DNA from: an uncultured Porphyromonadaceae bacterium | GTDB taxonomy: Bacteria; Bacteroidota; Bacteroidia; Bacteroidales; Muribaculaceae | Assembly (NCBI GenBank): GCA_947174735.1 | Contig: CAMWKC010000032.1 | Location: 1 to 13,350 of the forward strand | Length of the DNA: 13,350 bases | Direction of reading: 5' to 3' | In this document: positions 8,871-13,350 of the stretch, piece by piece | Layout of the letters: every line of letters begins with the position of its first letter | Numbering within the stretch: the stretch's first letter is position 1 | Position numbers and translations under genes: made by a program | The notes under the pieces: generated by a model | Databases searched by the model: none | What the model was told of the DNA's origin: nothing | Seen by the model: only the letters and a program-made list of their open reading frames with translations

Positions 8871-9225
8871 ATTCGTCCATTTCTTTTTTAAGTTCCTTCA
8901 GAGAGTCGCGTCCGAGCTTATCCATGCGCAGCATTGGCAGTGAAGTCGATATAGTATGACCACCGAACTTTATGAGTCGGCCGGGTACATTGACTACGCG
9001 GATATGACGCTTGTTGACAATAAGGCTTCTTCCCACACGTGTGAACGTATTGTGTCTGAGTCGGGCGAAATATTCCTCGAAGTAATGTAGCTGGAATGTC
9101 ATGTTATGTGTCGACCCGTTTGAGAGCACAAGGTCACAATAGTTGCCGTCAGCCATAATATAGACTATTTCGTCTACGGCGACGCGTACAATTTCTGATG
9201 CAGTGGATATTTTCAGCCATTCCAT
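8845..9225 (-). CDS. Stand-alone LytTR-domain DNA-binding regulator
   Basis: This predicted transcription factor consists of little more than a LytTR domain. From the ATG at 9225 it is about 126 residues. Typical features are VDEIVYIMADGNYCDLVLSNG near the start, FTRVGRSLIVNKRHIRVVN (the conserved R-x-x-S-x-x-V-N block) and a charged C-terminal tail. No receiver domain or membrane segment is present, so the input signal is unknown. The reading frame stays open to a TTG at 9300. I prefer the ATG at 9225 because GGAA lies about 6 bases upstream, the LytTR domain begins right after it, and the in-frame ATG at 9285 lies within a hairpin arm. The gene overlaps the next by 26 bases and is probably read with luxS. 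LytTR proteins usually bind paired direct repeats about 21 bp apart; such a pair is at 9817-9850. Confidence 0.88.
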   Translation of the reverse strand: MEWLKISTASEIVRVAVDEIVYIMADGNYCDLVLSNGSTHNMTFQLHYFEEYFARLRHNTFTRVGRSLIVNKRHIRVVNVPGRLIKFGGHTISTSLPMLRMDKLGRDSLKELKKEMDEYEDRAKSD

Positions 9226-9282
9226 ATTATTTCCATAACGCCCGGAAGGTGAAATTAATTGCTTTGTAAAGTATCTGTTTTG

Positions 9283-9324
9283 CATAATCGGCCGGGTCAA
9301 TTCTGTTTGACCCGGCCGGTTATG
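9283..9324 (-). terminator. Large hairpin between the small secreted gene and lytTR
   Basis: An 18-position stem (9283-9300 with 9307-9324) is interrupted only by one G-T/G-U position and closes on a 6-base loop. Its core is GGCCGGGTCAA paired with TTGACCCGGCC. It begins 14 bases after the stop codon of the small secreted gene. No U tract follows on either strand, so it is not a classical terminator. It may be a partial terminator, an RNA-processing or 3'-end-stabilising element, or an attenuator that sets the ratio of the first gene to the regulator downstream. Confidence 0.6.
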
Positions 9325-9337
9325 GCATGGATATTCG

Positions 9338-9721
9338 TCAGAGATATTGGTTCACGAGCTGTTTGAAGAGTTTACGGGCCTGTGCGAAAGAGGTGCTGTA
9401 CACACGCTTGCCCTTTACACTGTTGACGATACGGAAGCTTGTCGACTGCAGTGAGGCAAGATCGCTGACGTTATAACCGTTGAGGTCACACTCCGAATAG
9501 ATTTCACACTGGTCTCCGTTTTTCTGGTAGTAGACCGTAATCTGGCGTCCGTCGCCGAGCGTCGCGGTCTGTTCGACCACTATCGAAACAGGAATGAGCG
9601 AGAGCAGTGACTTCTGTTCTGTCGGCTGAGCCGGAGCGGGAGCTGCCTGTGCTGCGGGTGCCGATACGAGAGTAGCCACGAGGATAGCGAGCGATGCGAA
9701 GATTGAAACGAGTGGCTTCAT
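9338..9721 (-). CDS. Small secreted protein of unknown function
   Basis: From the ATG at 9721 this is a 127-residue protein. A clear Sec signal peptide spans about residues 1-26 (hydrophobic core IFASLAILVATLV, cleavage likely after AAQA), followed by an Ala/Pro-rich linker and a mature domain of about 90 residues. The mature part has TLGDGRQITVYYQKNG, two cysteines six residues apart (Cys72 and Cys78), and a basic C-terminal helix ending in LFKQLVNQYL. I do not recognise a family. The frame is open up to a TTG at 9745, but the ATG is preferred because the signal peptide starts there. It has the strongest promoter of the region and is the first gene before the hairpin, lytTR, glycosidase-like gene and luxS. 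A direct repeat upstream suggests control by the LytTR protein. It could be an abundant envelope protein or a signal precursor; nothing decides this. Confidence 0.82.
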   Translation of the reverse strand: MKPLVSIFASLAILVATLVSAPAAQAAPAPAQPTEQKSLLSLIPVSIVVEQTATLGDGRQITVYYQKNGDQCEIYSECDLNGYNVSDLASLQSTSFRIVNSVKGKRVYSTSFAQARKLFKQLVNQYL

Positions 9722-9748
9722 TTCTTTGATAGTTTTAGGTTTCAAGGC

Positions 9749-9763
9749 CTCCGTCTATCGGAG
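9749..9763 (-). other. Stem-loop at the 5' end of the small secreted gene mRNA
   Basis: A 5-bp perfect stem (CTCCG with CGGAG, loop of 5) lies right where transcription from the promoter at 9770-9801 should begin. An alternative 5-bp pairing (9752-9756 with 9762-9766) competes with it. A 5'-terminal stem like this often protects an mRNA from decay; here that is inference. Confidence 0.4.
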
Positions 9764-9769
9764 ACGATG

Positions 9770-9801
9770 CAAAATTAGTACCTGTCCGTCGCTGCCCCAA
9801 A
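9770..9801 (-). promoter_or_regulatory. Promoter of the small secreted gene
   Basis: On the minus strand TTTG (9801-9798) is followed after exactly 20 bases by TAATTTTG (9777-9770), a full match to the Bacteroidota -33/-7 consensus TTTG-N(19-21)-TAnnTTTG. Transcription should start near 9763, about 40 bases upstream of the ATG at 9721. Confidence 0.82.
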
Positions 9802-9816
9802 TTTTCAGACACACTA

Positions 9817-9850
9817 TGTATGAAGCCGTTGGTTTAGTGTATGAAGCCGT
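9817..9850 (-). promoter_or_regulatory. Paired 13-bp direct repeat, candidate LytTR operator
   Basis: The 13-mer TGTATGAAGCCGT occurs at 9817-9829 and again, without a mismatch, at 9838-9850 (ACGGCTTCATACA on the minus strand). The copies start 21 bp apart, two helical turns, so both face the same side of the DNA. The nearer copy ends 15 bp upstream of the -33 element of the promoter at 9770-9801, a place where activators bind. LytTR regulators such as AgrA and BtsR recognise direct repeats with about this spacing. The LytTR gene lies one gene downstream. The link is inferred. Confidence 0.62.
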
Positions 9851-9864
9851 AATTTTTATACCTT

Positions 9865-10986
9865 TTACAGTCTGTCGACCCCGTCATCGAAAGCGGTTGA
9901 CCGAGCTTTATTAACAACTCTATCCCCTTCAGCATTGACTATTGTCCCTTCTGGTATCAGGAAAGAAAACCCTTTTCCTGATTTAGGTACAATACCTCCG
10001 AAATCAACTGTTAGAACCCAATGATCACATTCTTGTTTAAGTACGGGTATAGCTTCGCTCAGTATATCGTAAGTGGCTTCTGAATTATTATAGGCTATTT
10101 CGACAAGATATATTGGCTTATCTGGTATAAGCATAACAGGGCTATTATAATAAAAGCTCACTTCATTGATTACCGCTGGGTGTTCGTCAAAATAACTACA
10201 GTAGTAATAAGAGGGATATTGTAAAGGCTTTTCGTACCCACCGACAAAATCCAATACTGCTTCACGACTTAGCAGATCTTCTCTACGACCGCAGGCACTA
10301 CCAGCTTGTAGTACTATACGGTAATTGACACCTTTCTCGAAATGTAGTTTTTCTCCGAAGTCAAGAAACGCTGATCCAAGGTTCCAGTCACTGTTTATAT
10401 TGGCAGGATAGGTACGCACCAGTTCTCCTTCACGATATAATTCCCATTCAGGATTACCTACTGGTGATGCCTCCAGACCTAAAGTGCAGCTTATACACTG
10501 CTCGCTTATAATCTGACATCCGTTATAGAAGGGACCAAAATTTGGTTCTCCAAGATCAGCTGGTACCATAAATGGCAATAGGAGTTCATCGTTTGTGATA
10601 GTTAAGTCTTTACTAAGTCTAATACTACCTGGGGCTACATACAATTTATATGTTTTGCCTAAAGGCAGGTATTCACCTGAAAAATTTATATATACCCAGC
10701 CCTGCGTCCAATTTTGTCCTACATAGTTGTCTGTTTTGAAAGAAACAGCACGGGCTATTTCTTTACCGTCACAGATAACGTAAGCTTGGGCTTTATCCGT
10801 AAGTTCGATTTTTCCGTCAAAAGACAGAGTAAACATGTTAAGAGGCCCGTCTAACGGGTGGTCAAAAGTGCCTCCTAATGTACCGCTTTCGAGGTAGCAG
10901 TGCTCAGGCAACAAGCCTGAGGCAGTACATAGCGCTGGCATAATTACCAGCGTTATACCTGCGAAAAGTCGAAGTAATTTGTCCAT
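9865..10986 (-). CDS. Secreted protein with three Ig-like repeats, function unknown
   Basis: This 373-residue protein begins with a Sec signal peptide (about residues 1-23, MDKLLRLFAGITLVIMPALC). The mature part seems to consist of three similar beta-sandwich units at about 45-140, 160-245 and 272-357. Each unit starts with a strand of the type FTLSFDGKIELTDKAQAYVI, or NEVSFYYNSPVMLIPDKPIY in the third. Each ends with a block such as LGKTYKLYVAPGSI, FEKGVNYRIVLQAGSA or KGFSFLIPEGTIV. This pattern is like the SbsA/Big_5 Ig-like domains found in Bacteroidota surface proteins. No lipobox, catalytic motif or C-terminal sorting domain is evident, so it is probably periplasmic or surface-exposed and structural or adhesive. 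The gene is visibly more AT-rich than its neighbours, hinting at a different history. It has its own promoter and no clear terminator before the next gene. Confidence 0.8.
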   Translation of the reverse strand: MDKLLRLFAGITLVIMPALCTASGLLPEHCYLESGTLGGTFDHPLDGPLNMFTLSFDGKIELTDKAQAYVICDGKEIARAVSFKTDNYVGQNWTQGWVYINFSGEYLPLGKTYKLYVAPGSIRLSKDLTITNDELLLPFMVPADLGEPNFGPFYNGCQIISEQCISCTLGLEASPVGNPEWELYREGELVRTYPANINSDWNLGSAFLDFGEKLHFEKGVNYRIVLQAGSACGRREDLLSREAVLDFVGGYEKPLQYPSYYYCSYFDEHPAVINEVSFYYNSPVMLIPDKPIYLVEIAYNNSEATYDILSEAIPVLKQECDHWVLTVDFGGIVPKSGKGFSFLIPEGTIVNAEGDRVVNKARSTAFDDGVDRL

Positions 10987-11014
10987 AACAGATTGATTTT
11001 ATTTCTTAAATTTA

Positions 11015-11046
11015 CGAAGTTAGAAAATATTGCATACTTTTACAAA
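11015..11046 (-). promoter_or_regulatory. Promoter of the Ig-repeat secreted protein gene
   Basis: On the minus strand TTTG (11046-11043) is followed after exactly 20 bases by TAACTTCG (11022-11015), one mismatch from TAnnTTTG. The predicted start near 11008 gives a 5' leader of about 22 bases before the ATG at 10986. Confidence 0.68.
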
Positions 11047-11060
11047 AAATTATATCTTTT
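11029..11060 (+). promoter_or_regulatory. Possible plus-strand promoter for the HExxH protein gene
   Basis: ATTG (11029-11032) and TATCTTTT (11053-11060) are separated by 20 bases, which resembles the Bacteroidota consensus with a one-base departure in each box. It overlaps the minus-strand promoter at 11015-11046, so the two divergent genes would share control DNA. TATATTTC at 11060-11067 is an alternative -7 box. Confidence 0.4.
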
Positions 11061-11065
11061 ATATT

Positions 11066-11080
11066 TCCGTTTATAACGGA
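11066..11080. repeat. Short inverted repeat, possible operator or leader hairpin
   Basis: TCCGTT and AACGGA (11066-11071 and 11075-11080) flank a 3-base spacer in the divergent promoter region. It could be a binding site for a dimeric regulator, or a small hairpin at the start of the plus-strand mRNA. Confidence 0.35.
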
Positions 11081-11113
11081 TACATAACAGGATAATATAT
11101 ACATTTATTTCAG

Positions 11114-11443
11114 ATGAAGATAATATATAACAAAATTATACCTTTCGGCAGACGTTTTTATGCCATAAATCTATGTGGAGTGCTGTTTGCCAAGGGACCA
11201 TGTGACCGTCGGATGCTGAATCATGAGTGTATACATACGGCGCAGATAAAGGAATTAGCTTATATTGGTTTCTATATTTGGTATGTGCTGGAGTGGCTTG
11301 TGAGACTGCTGTTGAGACGTGGCGATACGTTCAGGGCTTACCATGACATATCGTTCGAACGTGAGGCATACGCTAACGAAGGTGATTACGGTTATCTCGG
11401 CCAGCGTCGCCGATATTCATTTCTATGTTATCTGCGAAGGTGA
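11114..11443 (+). CDS. Small membrane-associated HExxH protein (putative mini-zincin)
   Basis: This 109-residue basic protein contains HECIH at residues 37-41 (NHECIHTAQ), the zinc-binding HExxH pattern. It then has a hydrophobic segment at about 48-67 (YIGFYIWYVLEWLVRLLL) and FEREAYANE at 81-89, where Glu82 or Glu84 could be the third metal ligand. The order HExxH, membrane helix, acidic E-x-E-A-Y block is reminiscent of gluzincin-type proteases reduced to a core, but it is far shorter than known M48 or M56 enzymes. Whether it cleaves peptides is unknown. I recognise it only as a small conserved-looking protein. The ATG at 11114 is preceded by an AT-rich leader and no Shine-Dalgarno. It ends 42 bases before the aminotransferase start, and the promoter of that gene begins just after its stop. 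Confidence 0.78.
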   Translation: MKIIYNKIIPFGRRFYAINLCGVLFAKGPCDRRMLNHECIHTAQIKELAYIGFYIWYVLEWLVRLLLRRGDTFRAYHDISFEREAYANEGDYGYLGQRRRYSFLCYLRR

Positions 11444-11459
11444 TATGGACGATAGTTTG

Positions 11460-11467
11460 TAATTTTG
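11460..11467 (+). promoter_or_regulatory. Likely -7 element upstream of the aminotransferase gene
   Basis: TTTGTAATTTTGCGGC contains a perfect TAnnTTTG box (TAATTTTG, 11460-11467) about 18 bases before the aminotransferase start codon. No good -33 TTTG is present 19-21 bases upstream, so the promoter may be weak or need an activator. The transcript would be almost leaderless. Confidence 0.55.
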
Positions 11468-11485
11468 CGGCATAGAAAATCATAG

Positions 11486-12739
11486 ATGCTTATGAGTGAG
11501 AAAAGAAAGGTGCTGTTGTGTCTTAACCATCTTGGAGGACGCGAGATTGATTTCGTACTGAAGGCTTTTGCCGATAATTGGATTGTACCGCTCGGTCCGG
11601 ATGTCAGGGCTTTTGAGAGTGACCTCGAACATTTCATCGGCTGTGACCGTAAGGCTGTGGCTCTGTGTTCGGGTACGGCAGCTATGCATATAGCCCTTGA
11701 CTGCTGCGGTGTCGGACCGGATGATGAGGTCATGGTGCCGACATTCACTTTCTGTGCCTCGGTCAATCCGGTGGTGTATTTAGGTGCCACACCGATATTT
11801 GTCGACTCCGAGCCTTCGACATGGAATATGGACCCGACTTTGCTTGACACTGCTATAGATGCCCGTGTACGTGCTACGGGGCGACTTCCCAAAGCTATCG
11901 TGGCTGTTGACCTTTACGGTATGCCTGCCTCGCTGGATGCTATCGCGGCTGTAGCTGCGAAGTGGGAGATTCCGCTTATCGAAGATGCTGCTGAAGCTTT
12001 CGGCAGTTCGTATAATGGCCGTCGGTGCGGTTCATTCGGTCGGTGCGGTGTGCTGTCGTTCAACGGCAACAAGATGATAACCACTTCCGGCGGCGGAGCA
12101 CTGATGTGCGCTGACAGCGAACTAGCACGCCGTGCCATGTATCTGGCTACTCAGGCCCGGCAGGGTTACGCTTATTACCAGCATGATGAGATAGGCTACA
12201 ATTACCGTTTGAGCAATATATCAGCAGCCATAGGACGCGGTCAGATGCTTGTGGCCGAAGAACACATAGCTCATCACCGCCATGTACATGCCTTGTATAA
12301 AAAACTGTTTTCCGATGTGAAAGGTGTAACTCTGTTTGATAATCCTTCACCGGAATACGACAGTAATTTCTGGCTATGCAATATTCTGCTTGACGACAGC
12401 GTGCGTGTACACGGCCGTGAACGTGCCTACACGTCAGGTGTACAGGGAGCGGTAGGCGGAGCAGCCGCCACAACAACTGTAGCGGCGTCCGTACATACTG
12501 ATTGTGAGCCTTCGGCCGATGTCGAAGCATTGCGTCTGTGTCTGGCTGAAGAAGGTATAGAGAGTCGGCCGCTTTGGAAACCCTTGCATCGTCAGCCTGT
12601 ATTCGCCGGTGCGCCGGCCTATATCAGCGGTGTGGCTGAAAACTTATTCCGGCGTGGGCTCTGTCTGCCTGCCGGTCCGTGGGTCAGCGATGACGATGTT
12701 CACCGTATTGCTACTATTATATCCGCAGCTATAGAATAA
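11486..12739 (+). CDS. DegT/DnrJ/EryC1/StrS-family PLP-dependent sugar aminotransferase
   Basis: This family transfers an amino group to nucleotide-linked keto-sugars for surface polysaccharide or glycan synthesis. The 417-residue protein has SGTAAMH at 62-68 (phosphate contact), EDAAEAFGS at 166-174 with Asp167 facing the pyridine nitrogen, and the Schiff-base lysine Lys196 in SFNGNKMITTSGGG. It also has GYNYRLSNISAAIG (237-250) and ESRPLWKPLHRQPVF (359-373). The last motif fits the branch that includes EpsN and PglE-like enzymes. Residues about 308-344 form a Gly/Ala/Thr-rich insertion (GAVGGAAATTTVAASV) where relatives pass directly into the last domain. No other sugar-biosynthesis gene is in view, so the product sugar is unknown. 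Two starts (11486 and 11492) are close; either works. A strong hairpin 20 bases after the stop ends transcription. Confidence 0.95.
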   Translation: MLMSEKRKVLLCLNHLGGREIDFVLKAFADNWIVPLGPDVRAFESDLEHFIGCDRKAVALCSGTAAMHIALDCCGVGPDDEVMVPTFTFCASVNPVVYLGATPIFVDSEPSTWNMDPTLLDTAIDARVRATGRLPKAIVAVDLYGMPASLDAIAAVAAKWEIPLIEDAAEAFGSSYNGRRCGSFGRCGVLSFNGNKMITTSGGGALMCADSELARRAMYLATQARQGYAYYQHDEIGYNYRLSNISAAIGRGQMLVAEEHIAHHRHVHALYKKLFSDVKGVTLFDNPSPEYDSNFWLCNILLDDSVRVHGRERAYTSGVQGAVGGAAATTTVAASVHTDCEPSADVEALRLCLAEEGIESRPLWKPLHRQPVFAGAPAYISGVAENLFRRGLCLPAGPWVSDDDVHRIATIISAAIE

Positions 12740-12754
12740 TCAGCTCACTATATC

Positions 12755-13107
12755 ATGTACACAGAAAGCCACCTGACATCACGTCGGGCGGCTTTCTGTG
12801 TGACATAATACAGTGGCGCTATCTCAGACGGACCTTTAGGGTCAACATCAGTAAGCATCCGAACCGGTATCATGTCTCCTGCCATCAGCGAAGAGCTCCG
12901 GCAGGTGATGTACCATTATTCAACCAAACATACATTGGCATGCATTTAGCAATTCCAATGGCAACAACGATCTGAATCACTCAGACCATCGTTGCGGCTC
13001 AAAGTTGTTGTATAATCCCCGGCTTACTACAGCCTCACGGCCCAGCATAGTCGGGTACATCTATTGTTATGATGATATTAACCTTGGTATGCTATATTCT
13101 ATTTTGC
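12755..13107 (-). ncRNA. Putative stand-alone structured non-coding RNA, family not recognised
   Basis: From a consensus promoter (13113-13144) about 350 nt can be read on the minus strand to a strong hairpin. The RNA can form several separate helices. Positions 13018-13021/13052-13055 and 13026-13029/13048-13051 close a hairpin tipped by 13031-13034/13039-13042 with a GUGA tetraloop. Positions 12965-12971/12988-12994 enclose 12972-12975/12981-12984. Positions 12955-12960 pair with 12933-12938. Positions 12900-12905/12878-12883 are extended by 12906-12914/12866-12872. Positions 12831-12834 pair with 12840-12843. Short frames exist (27 codons at 12977-13060, 45 codons at 12748-12885), but none has a start context or family I know. 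I looked for tmRNA, RNase P RNA and cobalamin-riboswitch signatures and found none. The identity is open; 6S-like RNA or an undescribed family are possible. Confidence 0.6.
12759..12801. terminator. Hairpin terminator between converging transcripts
   Basis: A perfect 12-bp stem (ACACAGAAAGCC with GGCTTTCTGTGT, 12759-12770 and 12790-12801) continues inward as CCTGAC/GTCGGG with one G-U pair. It lies 20 bases after the aminotransferase stop codon and at the end of the minus-strand RNA. It can therefore act in both directions. Neither side has a long U tract. Confidence 0.72.
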
Positions 13108-13112
13108 TGGTG

Positions 13113-13144
13113 CAAAGTTAGCACTAATAAATGAACTAATCAAA
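13113..13144 (-). promoter_or_regulatory. Consensus promoter of the minus-strand RNA
   Basis: TTTG (13144-13141) and TAACTTTG (13120-13113) are separated by exactly 20 bases, a perfect match to the Bacteroidota housekeeping promoter. Transcription should start near 13107. It is the best promoter match in the window, and no long open frame lies downstream of it, which argues for an RNA product. Confidence 0.85.
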
Positions 13145-13350
13145 TTATTTTTAAAGAAATTTTAACCATATTGTAAAAAAAAGTATTTCTCTCTTATCAA
13201 CATGCTTTGATTTAGGCCTTAATGGTTGCTTTAAGGGAGTTTAAGGGGTGTGTTAACCTATCTGAGGCAATATTTTTTAGGTATTTTAAGATATTTATGA
13301 TAAAATGATAGGGAATACTTTTCATTTGTCAAGTATAATATTAGTCATAC
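13145..13350. other. AT-rich stretch with no recognisable gene
   Basis: This tail is strongly AT-rich and has stops in all long frames. It holds scattered TTAAGG/CCTTAA words, including TTTAAGGGAGTTTAAGGGG near 13231-13249, which is a short tandem-like repeat. An open frame from an ATG at 13305 runs off the window end but has no supporting signal. It could be the upstream region of a gene beyond the edge. Confidence 0.4.

Noticed and set aside
9226..9300. Longer LytTR protein starting at TTG 9300 or ATG 9285
   Set aside because: Both starts lie in or beside the large hairpin arm and lack a ribosome-binding sequence; the LytTR domain begins after the ATG at 9225, which has GGAA upstream.
9722..9745. 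Start of the small secreted protein at TTG 9745
   Set aside because: It would put eight polar residues ahead of a signal peptide that begins naturally at the ATG at 9721.
12147..12530. 127-codon minus-strand frame opposite the aminotransferase
   Set aside because: It is a shadow of a gene with a full set of catalytic motifs; its translation is rich in His, Arg and Cys and matches nothing I know.
12800..12885. Cobalamin riboswitch, from GGCAGGAGACATGATACC and GCCACTG on the minus strand
   Set aside because: The two boxes are in the wrong order, the central conserved core is absent, and no gene lies downstream on that strand.
12755..13107. tmRNA or RNase P RNA
   Set aside because: No tRNA-like end pairing or tag frame for tmRNA, and none of the conserved P4 segments (GAGGAAAGUCC, ACAGAA-type) of RNase P RNA.
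13305..13350. Partial gene starting at ATG 13305 and running off the right edge
   Set aside because: Only 15 codons are visible, with no promoter or ribosome-binding support and AT-rich random-looking content.
1..13350. CRISPR array, insertion sequence, tRNA or rRNA gene
   Set aside because: No regularly spaced repeat series, transposase frame with terminal inverted repeats, cloverleaf or rRNA segment was found by reading both strands.

Overview
The window looks like chromosomal DNA from a Bacteroidota member of the order Bacteroidales, possibly Muribaculaceae or a relative. Three things support this: a SusC/SusD pair; promoters of the Bacteroidota type (TTTG, about 20 bp, TAnnTTTG) in front of several genes; and start codons that mostly lack a Shine-Dalgarno sequence. 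Base composition is moderate, with one clearly AT-richer gene (9865-10986) and an AT-rich right end. The family name is inference.

Positions 1-9865 are read almost entirely on the minus strand. From the left these are a SusD-like lipoprotein (117-1592) and its SusC/RagA TonB-dependent transporter (1620-4565), ending in a hairpin terminator at 12-44; DNA mismatch repair mutS (4679-7288), with its own terminator and promoter; luxS (7429-7911); a membrane-anchored phosphodiester-glycosidase-like protein (7914-8870); a stand-alone LytTR DNA-binding regulator (8845-9225); and a small secreted protein (9338-9721). The last four lie close together, in transcription order small secreted protein, LytTR regulator, glycosidase-like protein, LuxS, and the set ends in a strong U-tract terminator at 7363-7401. 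A large hairpin (9283-9324) sits between the first two. Upstream of the promoter of the small secreted gene is a 13-bp perfect direct repeat whose copies start exactly 21 bp apart, the geometry expected for a LytTR operator. The best reading is a LytTR-controlled, possibly self-regulated operon linking a secreted protein, a surface or envelope enzyme and AI-2/SRH metabolism. I consider this the main candidate for an undescribed system.

Positions 9865-11113 hold an AT-richer gene for a secreted protein with three Ig-like repeats (minus strand) and a compact divergent promoter region. On the plus strand follow a 109-residue membrane protein with an HExxH motif (11114-11443) and a DegT/DnrJ/EryC1/StrS aminotransferase (11486-12739) with an odd low-complexity insertion.

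Positions 12740-13350 contain no convincing protein gene. They carry a perfect minus-strand promoter (13113-13144), about 350 nt able to form several helices, and a strong hairpin (12759-12801). This looks like a stand-alone structured non-coding RNA, transcribed toward the aminotransferase gene and sharing its terminator. The last 200 bases are AT-rich and show no clear feature.
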